From the NCBI RefSeq assembly GCF_905171765.1, contig NC_053391.1, positions 187,374,559 to 187,438,558 of the forward strand: a stretch of 64,000 nt of DNA, given 5' to 3'. The notes under the pieces are model-generated. The model saw nothing but the letters and a program-made list of their open reading frames with translations. It did no database searches and was not told the origin of the DNA. Within the stretch, counting starts at the first letter, position 1, and each line of letters opens with the position of its first letter. Shown here in pieces: positions 53,447 to 63,913 of the stretch. The translations under genes were made by a program, and so were the position numbers. Source of the stretch: Bufo bufo. Its lineage: Eukaryota > Chordata > Amphibia > Anura > Bufonidae.

Positions 53447-54333
53447 AACAGAGGAGTCTTCCCTAGGGTGGGATTTTGGCAGAAAGAATTCCCAAAGGAT
53501 AATTCCTGATTATGTAAGACATTTAATTTATAATGGTTAAAGAAAGTCATTGGATTTGCCCAAACAGCTACTTTACAAATCTCCTCAATTGAGACATAGC
53601 CCGTGTTGAATGGGCCTTGAGTCCCTTCAGAGGATCTAGATTCTTCTGAGTATAACAAAGAGAGATTGCCTGCTTTATCCATCTTGCAATGGTGGCTTTA
53701 CTGGCTGTCTGACCCTTGTTAGGCCCCTGAAACTGAAGGAGGAGGTGATCCGATTTTCTATCTTCCTCCCAGATCTTTAAGTAGGTAAGCACACAACGTA
53801 TCACATCCAGGTTATGAAAGCGCCTCTCCAGGTCTGTTGAAGGTGATGGACAGAATGATGGTAAATTGATCTCCTGATTACAGTGAAATCTGGAGAAAGG
53901 ATGGACAATGTTTTAGGATTATCCTGTCGTCTAGGATCCTGAGATAGGGAGGACAGCACGAGAAGACTTGTATTTCCCCCACCCTTCTTGCTGTTGTTAT
54001 GACTAGGAGGAAGGTAGTTTTTAAGGTCAGGAGTTTAAGGGAAATATCTTCAATCGGTTCAAATGGAGAACTCATTGGTATTGTAAGGACTAGATTTAAG
54101 TCCCAACGTGGGATGGTAGAGTGTAACCTGGGGGAATATCTGATTGCTCCCTTGATGAATCGCCTGATCAAAGGATGGTCAGATAGGTTTGTCTCTAGAA
54201 AAACTGTTAATGCGGAGATTTGAACTTTAAGGGTGGATGGCTTGAGCCCCTTGTTCAAACCTGCCTGTAGAAAGTCCAGAATGACAGGGATGTTGACTGA
54301 GGAACTTTGCTGGATCTTGTTACCTGAAACCAA
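53368..54333 (-). pseudogene. DIRS-like tyrosine recombinase, frameshifted
   Basis: Pieces in order: VSGNKIQQSSSVNIPVILDF and NKGLKPSTLKVQISALTVFL (N-terminal core-binding part), LLVITTARRVGEIQVFSC (first catalytic Arg), LKAHSTRAMS (His and second Arg), and NHYKLNVL (candidate Tyr nucleophile, near 53520). Frameshifts near 53870 and 53600-53680 separate them. The enzyme would integrate the circular DNA intermediate. All four catalytic-type residues are still visible. Confidence 0.88.
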
Positions 54334-55326
54334 AAGGAAAGCCTTCTGATCTGAGTTCTCTTAGGTTTGAGGATGCCTGTCGCATGGAATCGTCCCAGAC
54401 TACTTGAACCATAAGGACTCCCGTATGAACTCCCCAACCTAGTCTGCTGGCATCTGTAGACACTACTAGAAGATTTTCTTGACGCCAGAAGACTCCTCTC
54501 TGAAGATTTCTTCTTATCCTCCACCAAGTCAGGGAACGTTTCACGAACTGTGGAATTGATATTTTATTGTCCAGAGAGTTTCTGCTGCCATTCCAAGATT
54601 CTAGAAGAAAAGTCTGCAGGATTCTGGTGTGGCTTTGCACCCACCTGACAGCTGGGATTGAGGATTTTAGAACTCCCAGGATTTTCATGATGTTTCTGAT
54701 AGTAGTAGATCTTAGACTGCAAAACTGATTCACTCTTAATTGAACGGACGATTGCTGGAAGAAAGGACATCAGCAAGCGAGAGTCGAGAAGGACCCCTAA
54801 AAAGACTCTTTGTTGAGCCGGGACGAGGTTGGATTTTTTAAAATTTATTAGCCAACCCAGATCCCTGAAGGTCCTTTGAGCGAGGTCTAGATGTACCAGA
54901 AGCCGACTTTCTGATTCTGCTGACAATAGAAAGTCGTCCAAATACGGTATTATAAGAATGTCCCATAAATGAAGATAACTGGTTATTTCTGCCATTACTT
55001 TTGTAAAAATTCTGGGAGCTGATGATAGGCCACAGGGGAGCGCTTGAAATTGAAAGTGACAGAGGCGACCTCTCAAACACTGCTATCCTGAGAAATTTTT
55101 GATGATCTTTAAAAATGGGTATATGGTAATATGTGTCCTGTAAATCTATTGTTACCATATAACAATGTTGAGGAAACAGATTTATTGTTGACCTTTTGGT
55201 CTCCATCTTGAACTTTTTGTAAGATAGGCACTTGTTCAGACATCTTAGGTTTATAATAAGCCTGAAGGACCCCCTGTTTTTTTTATGAGAAAAACTGGGG
55301 AATAAAATTCTTGCTGTTCTTTGCAA
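54320..55326 (-). pseudogene. DIRS-like reverse transcriptase / RNase H, frameshifted
   Basis: FRLIINLRCLNKCLSYKKFK and MVTIDLQDTYYHIPIFKDHQ (RT palm), a frameshift near 55075, FQALPCGLSSAPRIFTKVMA, the catalytic IIPYLDDFLL (near 54940), a frameshift near 54720, then RNase H VVSTDASRLGWGVH and LRELRSEG in a third frame. A stop or shift near 54330 leads to the recombinase frame. RT and RNase H are the usual fused DIRS ORF. Confidence 0.88.
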
Positions 55327-55726
55327 CTGGTAGTAGGACGTCTTTTTTAATTAAGTTTGTTATTTCTTCCTCTAGCGAGGACTGTTCCTCTTCTTTTGAC
55401 AACGGCTTGTTGACAAAAAAGTGATCTTAAGGGTAGGTGCTGAATTCTAGCATGAAGCCTCTCTGAATGGCGGCTAGTATCCAAGGGGCGGTTCCTATCT
55501 TTCTCCATTGTGGAACAATTTTTTTTAATCTTGCTCCCACCTAACCTCTGGCGTCATTGAGCGGCCTTTAACGCATTGTCAGGATTTAGGAGGAATCCTT
55601 TGTTTCTTCCTCTTGATGATTGCCATCTTCCTGAGTATTCTCTCTTCTTTTGATCGGGTTTTCAGAGTCTCTGATGAAAATATTTTGAGTCAGTGGGAAA
55701 ACCTTTTTTCTTGTCGGAAGCTTGTT

Positions 55727-56680
55727 CTAATACATCATCCAACACCGACCCAAAAAGTCTATCCCCCTCACAGGGGATGGAACATAACTGGCTCTTTGAA
55801 CCAGCATCTCCCAACCAAGAGTGGAGCCATACGGCCCTATGAGTGGCATTAGGAATAGCCGCTGATCATGCTGACAACCTAAATACGCCGAGTTGTCGGC
55901 TAGAAAATTTGAGGCCTGTTTAGGCATCGGTAATGAGGCTAAAATTGGGGTTCCCACTGCAAGATGATCCTCTAACTGATTGAGCCATACTGACAGGGAT
56001 CTGGTGGTACAGGTCGATGCAATGCTTGGTCTAAACATAGCTGTATTTACTTCCCAAGCTTTTTTCAGTAGGTTCTCACACTTCTTATCCATTGGATCAT
56101 GGAGTAATCCCATGTCCTCAAATGGAAGAGAGGATTTTTTGGATATCCGTGCTACTGGGGCATCAATCTTTGGAGTCTTACCCCAAAGATTTGAGTCAGA
56201 GTCCAAAAATGGATATTTCCTTTTGAAAGTGTTAGTAATCGGGGCTCTCTTTTCGGGATCCTTCCATTCCCTTAAGATTAGGGCCTTGACATTATTATGA
56301 ATTGGGAAAACACATATTTTCCTTTCTTTAGATTCCTCCAGGTGCATAGTAGCCCTTATAGTTTTTAAGAGACTATCTGTATCTTCTAGGAGAAACAATG
56401 GTCTACCCCCATAGGCAGAATCTATGTCAGAAGCAATCTCCCCTTCATCCAAATCCAACCCAAATAACTGGGAGCTCTGGAATTTTTGGGATGTAGAGGC
56501 TTGCGGTAAGGAGGGAGGTAACCTAGACTCCACGGCTGCATTCACCTCTTCCCGAATCATACTCCACATGGAGTCTAAGGAAGGAGATTCTTCAGCCACC
56601 AATTTTTCAGCACATCTGGGGCAAAGTGATTTTTTGGCTTTTGACATAAATGACTTCTTGCAGATAGCGCATTTTTGCAA
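55727..56680 (-). pseudogene. DIRS-like Gag
   Basis: Open for 317 codons, but the first codon is TTG preceded by an in-frame TAA (56681-56683); the first ATG is at 56647. An N-terminal CAICKKSF...SLCPRC (CxxC...CxxC) precedes an acidic region and the conserved Gag core KIDAPVARISKKSSLPFEDM, DPMDKKCENLLKKAWEVN and FRPSIASTCTTRSLSVWLNQ, typical of vertebrate DIRS Gag (often annotated LAP2-like). The C-terminal end after about residue 285 does not look like the family and may be shifted. Confidence 0.82.
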
Positions 56681-57298
56681 TTAGAATCAAACTCGGGTGC
56701 CTTGGAGGTGGAGGTGTCTCTACCCTACAATTTTAAGAAAAAATAAGAATAGGGTTCAGAAGCTTTTCAGAAAAGCACACCCCACACCAGGCACCCAAGT
56801 GGATAATAGGCGTAACCCCATACATCAATCTGCCCAAGTCAGGAGAGGAGGCTAACTGGGCTGATGGTGCTTGCGGCCACATCTAGAGGCTTGCGGGCGG
56901 TATCCGATTCCACAGGAGCTGACATTTCCAGGAAGGGAACAGCACAAGTCACAACAACACGACGTCCGTACGTGATTCCATAGCTCTATGACATCACGAC
57001 GCCTGTACCGCCCGCAATTCAGAGCGAGACTTCCAACCTCCAGGTGTGTCCGTTCCCAGCATGCCGCAAGATGTCCTGCGCTCCTCCAACAGAGCCTGTA
57101 GGATAAAGCCTGGGGCTGCCTTGAGCAGGACTTATGCCGAAGGTACAGGGAAGGGAGGCCACGCGCGCCCCTGGAGCCCCAGTCCACTGTAACGGCCCTC
57201 CCCCAAACAGGGGGCAGAGACTAGGCCTTGCGGAGGAATCTTCTGCAAACCTGCACACACAGGTAGGAGCTTCCACGCTGTCCGGGACAGTAAACAAC

Positions 57299-57400
57299 AC
57301 TGATTAGGTAAGGGGAGGAGGCCCCTTTTAAAGTTGAGCTTCTGTGTTGTTTCCCGTCCTGGAGGCGGGGGTCACCCTCCTGTCAGTGCCGTTGGGGAGG
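57299..57400. repeat. DIRS terminal inverted repeat (5' side)
   Basis: Complement of 53135-53237. Element transcription would begin in or near this repeat. Confidence 0.9.
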
Positions 57401-57576
57401 TGCAGGGAAAAAATAATAAAAAATTTCAGGGATTTGAATTGGGAAGCAAGTTCAACTCATTTTACGTAGATTATGCTATTGTAAAAGGAAGTAATCCAAA
57501 ATTACACCAAGGTTTTGTGGTATGAATTAAATAAAAATAAATGTCAGATCCTGTCAGTTCATGTTTTCCATTAGAA
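57401..57576 (+). pseudogene. old LINE ORF2: YADD region
   Basis: FQGFELGSKFNSFYVDYAIV: the catalytic YADD box has decayed to YVDY. Continues after a shift as NKCQILSVHVFH, matching the NKSK/INSAKSQALP block of the family. Confidence 0.72.
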
Positions 57577-57579
57577 TTA

Positions 57580-57806
57580 GGCTACTTTCACATTAGCGTT
57601 TTATTCCGCTATTGAAATCTGTCATAGGATATCAATAGCGGAAGAAAACGCTTCAGTTTTGTCCCCATCCATTGTCAATGGGGACAAAAGTAAACGGAAT
57701 GCACCAAAATGCATTCCGTTCCGTTTGGTTGCGTTCCCATCACGGACAGAAAAACGCTGCAAGCATCCATGACGGATCTGCAAAGAACGCTAATGTGCAA
57801 GTAGCC
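57580..57806. mobile_element. small Harbinger-like foldback (TTA duplication)
   Basis: Ends GGCTACTTTCACATTAGCG and complement (CGCTAATGTGCAAGTAGCC), flanked by TTA (57577-57579, 57807-57809). 227 bp, with inner pair TTGTCCCCAT/ATGGGGACAA. Confidence 0.88.
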
Positions 57807-57944
57807 TTACATAGCTAAATTAAGGAATGTTCAACCTTTGTATGGGCAGAAAATATCTAGGAATAGCAACTGCAGATATGATGACTAAAATCAAAAGCAT
57901 TAACCTGGCGAATCTTCAGGCAACAGTTAAAACAGAACTCTCTC

Positions 57945-59646
57945 TCTAGACTCTTGTATCTATTTCAGACAATTCCATGTCAGATTCCCGTCTCATTTTT
58001 TACCCGCCTTAGAAGAGTCACCACGCGATTTGTTTGGAAGGGCATGAGACCAGGACTTAGTTATGATCTGTTGACACGCAAGTCCTCAGGGGGAGCAGGC
58101 CTACCAAATTTCCTTACTTACTACAGGGCATCTATCACGAACTGCGTCCTTGACCTAGTTCATTACTCTGCCTCGAAGCTCTGGGTGGAAATTGAAAGAG
58201 ATGTGTCTCCTCATTTAGTGCTCGGATTCTTTTGGCTTCCGGCAGATACGCGTAGCCAGATCCCACATTTACATTTATCTCCATTGCTGTCCTCCTTAGC
58301 TTCACTAAGGGATAGATTAGCTCCCAAGTTAAAATTGGTCTCAAGGCCTGGACCTCTCACAGTTTTGAATGGGCATCCGGCACTTCCTGACTCCCTTAAA
58401 AATCTGCCGAGCTTCGCAACCTCAGCTGTACACTCGATTACTGTCAAAAATCTCCAAGGCGACAGGGGCTTGCTTCCCCTGAATTATTTGTCTCACATCC
58501 TCCCAAACACGCCAGGTAGATGGTTTCTTTATTTTCAGCTAAGAAACTTAATGTGGTCCTTGAGACCTAATACACGACTGACCCCATTTGAGAAATGATG
58601 TGTCTCTGAGTCAGCCCCAGGTCATGCGGTCTCCTTGATTTATAGCATGATTATTAATGGAGAGATTGAAGATAAAACTTATGGGATACATCCCCAGGGA
58701 ATAAAATTGGTTAGGGCTTGGGAGGAAGAGTTGGAAGTTACTATTTCCCCAGATCAATGGAAAAGATCTTTATTACTCACACGAAAGTCCTCCATTTCAA
58801 TTGGCCTCCAAGAGCTTAATTACAAAATCTGGACCAGTCGGTATAGGACTCCGGTAAAACTACATAAAATCTATTCATCGGTACCGAATATCTACTGGCG
58901 ATGCCAAAAGGATGTGGGTACAATGACACATATATGGTGGGATTGCCCTGCAGTGGCTCCTTTGTGGAAAGATGTTTTCTCTCTATATAACCATCTTTAC
59001 CGGACTACTATATCGCCGTCTCCTCTGATAGCATTGCTCTCTGTTTTTTCCAGGGCGAATAAAACATGTTAAGAAGGGTATCTTAAGATTTTTTATACTT
59101 GCCATGAGGCAGATTATTCCCCGTAGGTGGAAGTCAACAGAGAGTCTGCAGAGGATTACTTGGGCAACTGCTCTGGATGCCCTGGCATGCCTAGTGGAGT
59201 TAAGTGTTAATTCAAGTTTATCTGGCCCGGTCTATACAGTAACTTGGGAATCTTGGCTCCAATTCTCGGCTTGGTTGAGAGACGGCTCTCTTTCGCAACC
59301 CTTTAAGCTCTCTAGATGTTACCAGCCTGGATATGGTATATCTTGTCTCCATGTATTCTCCTGGTATCCTTGTTTCTTACCTAGTGTCTCTGTCCTGTCT
59401 CCCCTTCTGTCCTTCTTGTTTTCTTACTCCTATATTTTCTTTATTTTTTATTTTTTAGTTCTCCTTACTATAACTATACTCTCAAATGTTTCATAAGTGG
59501 ATACTAATTGACATTACTAGTGTCTTGTATCTTTTGTTATATTACATATTGCATGTGTTCTTAACAATTTACCTCTTATAATACTTGGTAATTATTATTG
59601 CTAATCTGCTTGGATAAACCAATAAAAACTGATTGAACGATAAAAA
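57945..59646 (+). mobile_element. 5'-truncated L1-like LINE inside the old LINE
   Basis: AGAACTCTCTC is repeated at 57934-57944 and 59647-59657. Only the ORF2 C-terminal third, the 3' UTR and an AATAAAAACTGATTGAACG tail remain. It is inserted in the same orientation into the post-RT part of the older LINE. Confidence 0.88.
57954..59496 (+). pseudogene. L1-like ORF2 C-terminal part
   Basis: LYLFQTIPCQIPVSFFTRLR..TRFVWKGMRP then KSSGGAGLPNFLTYYRA corresponds to FIYIFRALPIPIPMTFLKK..KYIWGPTKP and VGGLGLPDIRDYFQA of the full-length LINE. In-frame TGA at 58596-58598, then open to 59072, including WRCQKDVGTMTHIWWDCPAV (the CCHC knuckle region). A frameshift near 59070 precedes the last part. The RT core is absent because of truncation. 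Confidence 0.88.
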
Positions 59647-59657
59647 AGAACTCTCTC

Positions 59658-59753
59658 ACCTCTCTAATTAAGGTTATCACGGACTGCGGAGATCAACGAG
59701 TTCAAAATGTGCATTTTGCCAAAAACTTTATTTATATATTTAGATGTACACCA
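59658..59753 (+). pseudogene. old LINE ORF2: fragment between two insertions
   Basis: Reads GYHGLRRSTSSK in one frame and AKNFIYIFRCTP in another; the latter is the same block as LPKFIYIFRALP in the full-length LINE. It continues at 61309 with PLHFPEEY-like text. Confidence 0.68.
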
Positions 59754-61300
59754 AGGGCATTGCTAGGTCAAAACATTCAGGGCTTGGCCCCTGATGTTTT
59801 GTCCCAGGCCCCGAATGTCCTGCCTGCCAGCTAGATACAACTGTATTGCCGTCCTCAGGACGGCAATACAATTTAATCTAATGCAGTAGAAGATCTGAAG
59901 GACCTGTGGTGACATCACAGGTCATGTGACCAGTAAAACAGGCAGTAGTGAAGAGGAGAAGTCTTGGGGAAAGAAGCTGTGGTAATGTCTGCTACAGGAG
60001 GAGAGGTTAGATAAGGGAGAGGCAGAGCAATGCTGGGAGTTGTGGTTATTTAACTGGGACTGTATGTTAGGGCTGAAGGGAGGGATGTTATTTACGTGGG
60101 ACTGTGTGTTGGAGGTGGCTAGGGAGGAGGTCATGTTATTTACATGGGACTGTATGTTGATGGTGACTGTATGAGGAAGTGATGTTATTTACATGGGACT
60201 GTATGTTGCAGGGGGCTTGGGGAGGGTGGGATGTTATTTACATGGGACTGTATGTTGATGGGGGGTGTGGGAGGGAGTGACGTTATTTACATCGGACTGA
60301 ATGTTGAGGAGGCGATGTTATTTACATGGGACTGAATGTTGAGGGGGTGATGTTTACATGGGATTACATGTTAGAGGTGGCTGGGGAGGGGGTGATATTA
60401 TTTACTTGGGACTGTATGTTGAAGGCGGCTGGGGAGAAGGTGATGTTATTTACATAGGCTGTATTTTGGAGGGGGCTGTAGATAGAGAGGGATGTTATTT
60501 ACATGGGACTGTAAATTGGAGGGGGCTGTGGAGATGGTGTGATGTTATTTACATGGGACTGTATGGTGGAGGGAGGAATATAGCTACAGGAGGTACTGCA
60601 AATCCAGGGGACATTATAGGTGTTCTTATTACTACTGGGGGCTCTATAGGAGGGACTTATAGATCTGCCTTATTTCTACTAAGAGCACTATGGGGGCCTT
60701 ATTACTAATGAGGGGTCTGTAGAGAGCTTTATTACCACTGGGGAACAATAGGGGGGCTTATTTCTACTGGGGGCTCTGTGAGGGCATTATTAATACTGGA
60801 GAGCTCTTCGACTAATGGGGGCACTCTTGGGGAGCACTATCACTGTTGGGGTCACTGTATGGGGCAGTATTACTAATGGGGGCATTCTGGAAAGGAATTA
60901 CTATTGGTGGGACTTGGAGGAGCACTATTACTATAGGGGGCACTCATATTTCTTCCGGATAGTATTTGGGGGAGCACAGTGAGCAGCAGGATAACACTGT
61001 GGGGGATCCAGGTTGGGGGATGATGATAGAAAAGTGAGGAAGCTAAGATGTCTGTGTCACACTCTGCAGAGACGAGGCGCGACTGAAAGAAGTTGTCCGG
61101 ACGAAATGGAGAAGATGATGACAGAGAAGATCTACATCGGAGGAGACGTCACCTGGGAGGCTCTAGATGTGACAGGTATGTGCTGCTGTATAGCAAGTAA
61201 AGTAAAATGAGTGTGTGTGGGGGGGTGGCGACTTAGAGAACTGGGCCATATTCATTGGGGCTTGGGCCCCGGATCTTTTGAGACCCTAGCAACGCCCCTA
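59754..61300. mobile_element. hAT-type non-autonomous element
   Basis: 8-bp duplication GTACACCA at 59746-59753 and 61301-61308. Ends AGGGCATTGCTAGGTC (left) and GACCCTAGCAACGCCCCTA (right) are inverted repeats that continue into GGGCTTGG-CCCC. The interior is non-coding and largely minisatellite. Confidence 0.85.
60080..60960 (+). repeat. minisatellites inside the hAT element
   Basis: 60080-60570: units of about 40-60 bp with GATGTTATTTACATGGGACT and a GTATGTTG(A/G)GGGGG tail. 60580-60960: shorter, diverged units around TTATTACTA(C/A)TGGGGGC. Reading frames here are repeat translations. Confidence 0.85.
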
Positions 61301-61308
61301 GTACACCA

Positions 61309-61731
61309 CTGCATTTTCCAGAGGAATATACTACACAGCTGCAAACAAGTTTGTTGTACTTCATCTGGGGAGGTGGGAGATGAAAAGAGTGAGTTGCATC
61401 CAAGATATTAAAATGCCACCTAGAAGAGGGTGGGATGGGCCTTCCAAATTTAGGAAACTATCTAACGGCTTCTAGATTAGAAATAGCCAAATACTGGTCG
61501 ACGTTTTCCCAGCGTAGTCTATGGGTTTATCTGGAAGATGAATCATTCCAGCCAAACTGGTCTGAGGCAACTGTTGATCTTTATATTACTAAATCTCCCA
61601 AACTCATTGTGTTTGCTTGAGTTGGTGGCTGAAACCAATAGGGTCTGTAAACAACTCCACTATGTTAAACCAAAGATTGAGCTTTTAGGCTGGGTCCACA
61701 TCACCTTTTTGCCATCTGTTTAACATATACG
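61309..61731 (+). pseudogene. old LINE ORF2: C-terminal part
   Basis: LQTSLLYFIWGGGR then ASKILKCHLEEGGMGLPNLGNYLTASRLEIAKYWSTFSQRSLWVYL, matching KYIWGPTKP..SKKKQVGGLGLPDIRDYFQAIALSFAREWW in the younger LINE. The end of the fragment grades into GGCTGGGTCCACATCACC near 61690, which may be the end of another repeat. Confidence 0.85.
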
Positions 61732-61735
61732 TTAA

Positions 61736-62197
61736 AGGGAACCTGTCACCACTTTTATGGTGTCCTAACTAAGGGCAACATAAATAAGTGACTGATTCTG
61801 TTAGCAAAATGCTGGGTCACTTTCTTTAATTGACTCAGTCAATCTGCCAACATCTTGTATTAAAATGCTCCAGCTGATAATGATGAGTCCTGAATATTCA
61901 TGAGCTCCTGACTCTCCCCGCCTACCTGCTGCTGATTGACAGTTATTTTCCATATGAATCAGCAGCAGGTGGGCAGGGGAGTGGCTATAGCTCTGAATTA
62001 AAAAACGCTGGACTCACTGACATCACGCTGGACTCAAATCAGCTCATTAGCATGCGGCATGTGGCATCTTTGTGTGTATATTATGAGGTAACCATCTGTC
62101 ACACCAGTAAGTGAATACATCTAAGGCACTTTTTAGTAGTTAATGATTGTATATAATTAGTTAGATTATAATCAAATATCCACATGACAGGTTCCCT
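61736..62197. mobile_element. T2/Kolobok-type MITE (AGGGAACCTGTCA ends), copy 2
   Basis: Ends AGGGAACCTGTCACC and ATGACAGGTTCCCT, flanked by TTAA (61732-61735, 62198-62201). Same terminal type as 21546-22032, with shared inner text (CAGCAGCAGGTGGGCAGGG; compare CATCAGCAGGTGGGCAGGG). Confidence 0.88.
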
Positions 62198-62201
62198 TTA
62201 A

Positions 62202-62614
62202 ATGTATGCCTCAGACTGTATGGCATCCTTCCACATAGAGTCCCATTGTAAAAAAAAAAACAAAAAAAAAAAACATATATGTTAACATATACATTTTTTT
62301 ACCAGACTCTGCAGAATGAAAAAAGCGTGGCGTGGCGTATATAAGGCCGAAAAAAGACATTTGTACATCCAGTTCTGCCTGTTGATCCAGAGGATGGCAA
62401 AAAAAAAACTGTGAGGTAGAAGCCAATTTTCCCCACTTAAGGGGAAAAAATTCCTTTCCGACACCAATCAGACAAACAGAATAACTCCCTGGATCAACGA
62501 CCCCTCTCTAGTAGCTATAGCCTGTAATATTATTACACTCCAGAAATACATCCAGACCCCTCTTGAACTCTTTTAGTAAACTCACCATCACCACCTCCTC
62601 AGGCAGAGAGTTCC
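62202..62614. repeat. dispersed repeat fragments
   Basis: 62220-62295 is A-rich with ACATATATGTTAACATATAC palindromes. 62410-62614 (CCCCACTTAAGGGG, AATAACTCCCTGGATC, CACCTCCTCAGGCAGAGAG) resembles a repeat that I recall being common in frog genomes. I do not know its class. An LTR-like sequence interrupts it at 62615. Confidence 0.45.
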
Positions 62615-62850
62615 TGTCACGGATGGTGTACAGGGAAACAAGACAATACAATATAATCTATGAGTCACTGGATCCACAACTAAGGAACAAAAGGGAGACC
62701 CCTGCATGAGACCTGCCACTCTCCCTGACTGCTCAGCCTATGCGAACACCCCAAAGGTGGATGGGCGCATATCCACGTACCTCGACTATCTTACAGCTGA
62801 AGACCCTACAATAGTGAGGGGACAAGACCACCGGCCCCCTACACAGACAC
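62615..62850 (+). mobile_element. 5' part of an LTR-like sequence
   Basis: Begins TGTCACGGATGGTGTACAGG inside the preceding repeat and runs to the start of the next element at 62851. The rest should lie beyond the window. Assigned only from the TG start and my memory of similar frog LTRs. Confidence 0.35.
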
Positions 62851-63196
62851 TGTTGTGCCTTTTCATAGGTAAATGCATTAATATCCAATTCATTATTGTC
62901 AAAATGGATGTTCATTGCCTTTAAGAGCCGTGCTCGACTATAGTTGCAATTTTGTATGTCTTGAGTAGGCCAAATTAAGGTCACACAAAGTTTTAGTGTT
63001 ATTTTTCTCATGAATGTACCAGTCTGAGAAGAGGCCTCTCCTTGTTTACTTACTTAAATTTATGACAGGAGATAAGATAAGAAGCAGCTGGTGATAATTA
63101 CCTATACAATTAGGCATTTATTAATGAAGCAAAATATATAATATGTATGTATTCATTTAATGAGCCTTAGTTAGTCCTTAGCATAAGACAATCAGT

Positions 63197-63198
<2 letters not shown>

Positions 63199-63232
<34 letters not shown>
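63199..63232. repeat. (AT)n microsatellite
   Basis: About 17 AT repeats. The first copy of the element has a shorter (AT) tract at the equivalent place (43773-43793). Confidence 0.9.
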
Positions 63233-63238
<6 letters not shown>

Positions 63239-63814
63239 TATATTATATTGTTATATGTTACGAAGACAACATGTATCCAGTATATTGTATATATTTCTCA
63301 TTAGAAGAGTGTCTGTGAAGATGTGTATTTTGTAACAATTAATCACATCTTTGGTATGACAGAGGAGGTACTGATATCTCTGTGAGAAAACAAGCCATTT
63401 ACGAGCCATAAATTAAGTGTGAGAAACATTCAAAAGAGACGCCTAGAGGTCTGTCTCTAATTGCTACAAGTGTCAGAATTAATCCCTATGGCTTTGAATT
63501 AAAGCTTCTAAGGTCAAAATGTATATTCAGACTTACATAAGTTAACCCTTTATACTATGATGCAGATAGCTTACACAGCAGTGCCACCTAGGTATCAATA
63601 GGTGACATTACAACAGTAGCAAAAATGCATTCTGGGTAAGGTTATGATGTCACATTTTATCAATGGTCACGCCCATCCGACAATGATTGGAAAGTTCCAA
63701 ACTGGGAAGGTGTGTCTAACTGATAAGTTTGGGATCATAAACCATACACAGGAGGTAGAAGGGGGAGAGAGAAAAGTAAGAAAGAGAGGAGAAGAGAAGT
63801 TGGGGTCTATCAAG

Positions 63815-63913
63815 ATGAAAGCCATGGTGAGATGTGCTATGATGGACCACCCAGCTTTCCTAGGAGCAGAAGTGAGATTCCTACTAGGACTTGGTAAGAG
63901 ACACAGAAAATGA
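63815..63913 (+). other. second copy of the short conserved open frame
   Basis: MKAMVRCAMMDHPAFLG..., 32 codons, same length and stop as 44487-44585, with TTGGTAAGAG retained. An upstream in-frame ATG at 63644 extends the frame in this copy only. Confidence 0.4.

Larger units (their letters stand above)
53135..57400 (-). mobile_element. DIRS-like element with inverted termini and internal complementary region
   Basis: Terminal inverted repeats of about 102 bp (53135-53237 and 57299-57400) start CCTCCCCAAC(A/G)GCACTGAC and share GGAAACAACACAGAAGCTCA. Near the 3' end, 53351-53367 and 53421-53438 repeat the outer edges of both termini as an inverted pair: the internal complementary region DIRS elements use to make a circular DNA. 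No target duplication, as expected for recombinase-mediated integration. Gag, RT/RNase H and tyrosine recombinase follow in order on the minus strand. All are damaged. Confidence 0.9.
48879..61735 (+). mobile_element. ancient L1-like LINE, exploded by nested insertions
   Basis: Eight colinear fragments of one ORF2 are recognisable in order: endonuclease (48886-49354), linker (50535-50930), RT (52270-52478, 52980-53134, 57401-57576), post-RT (57810-57944, 59658-59753) and C-terminal (61309-61731). Everything between is a later insertion, most with its own duplication or ends. Many stops and frameshifts show old age. The host LINE differs from the full-length copy at 12299-20118, but the block order is the same. 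Confidence 0.8.
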
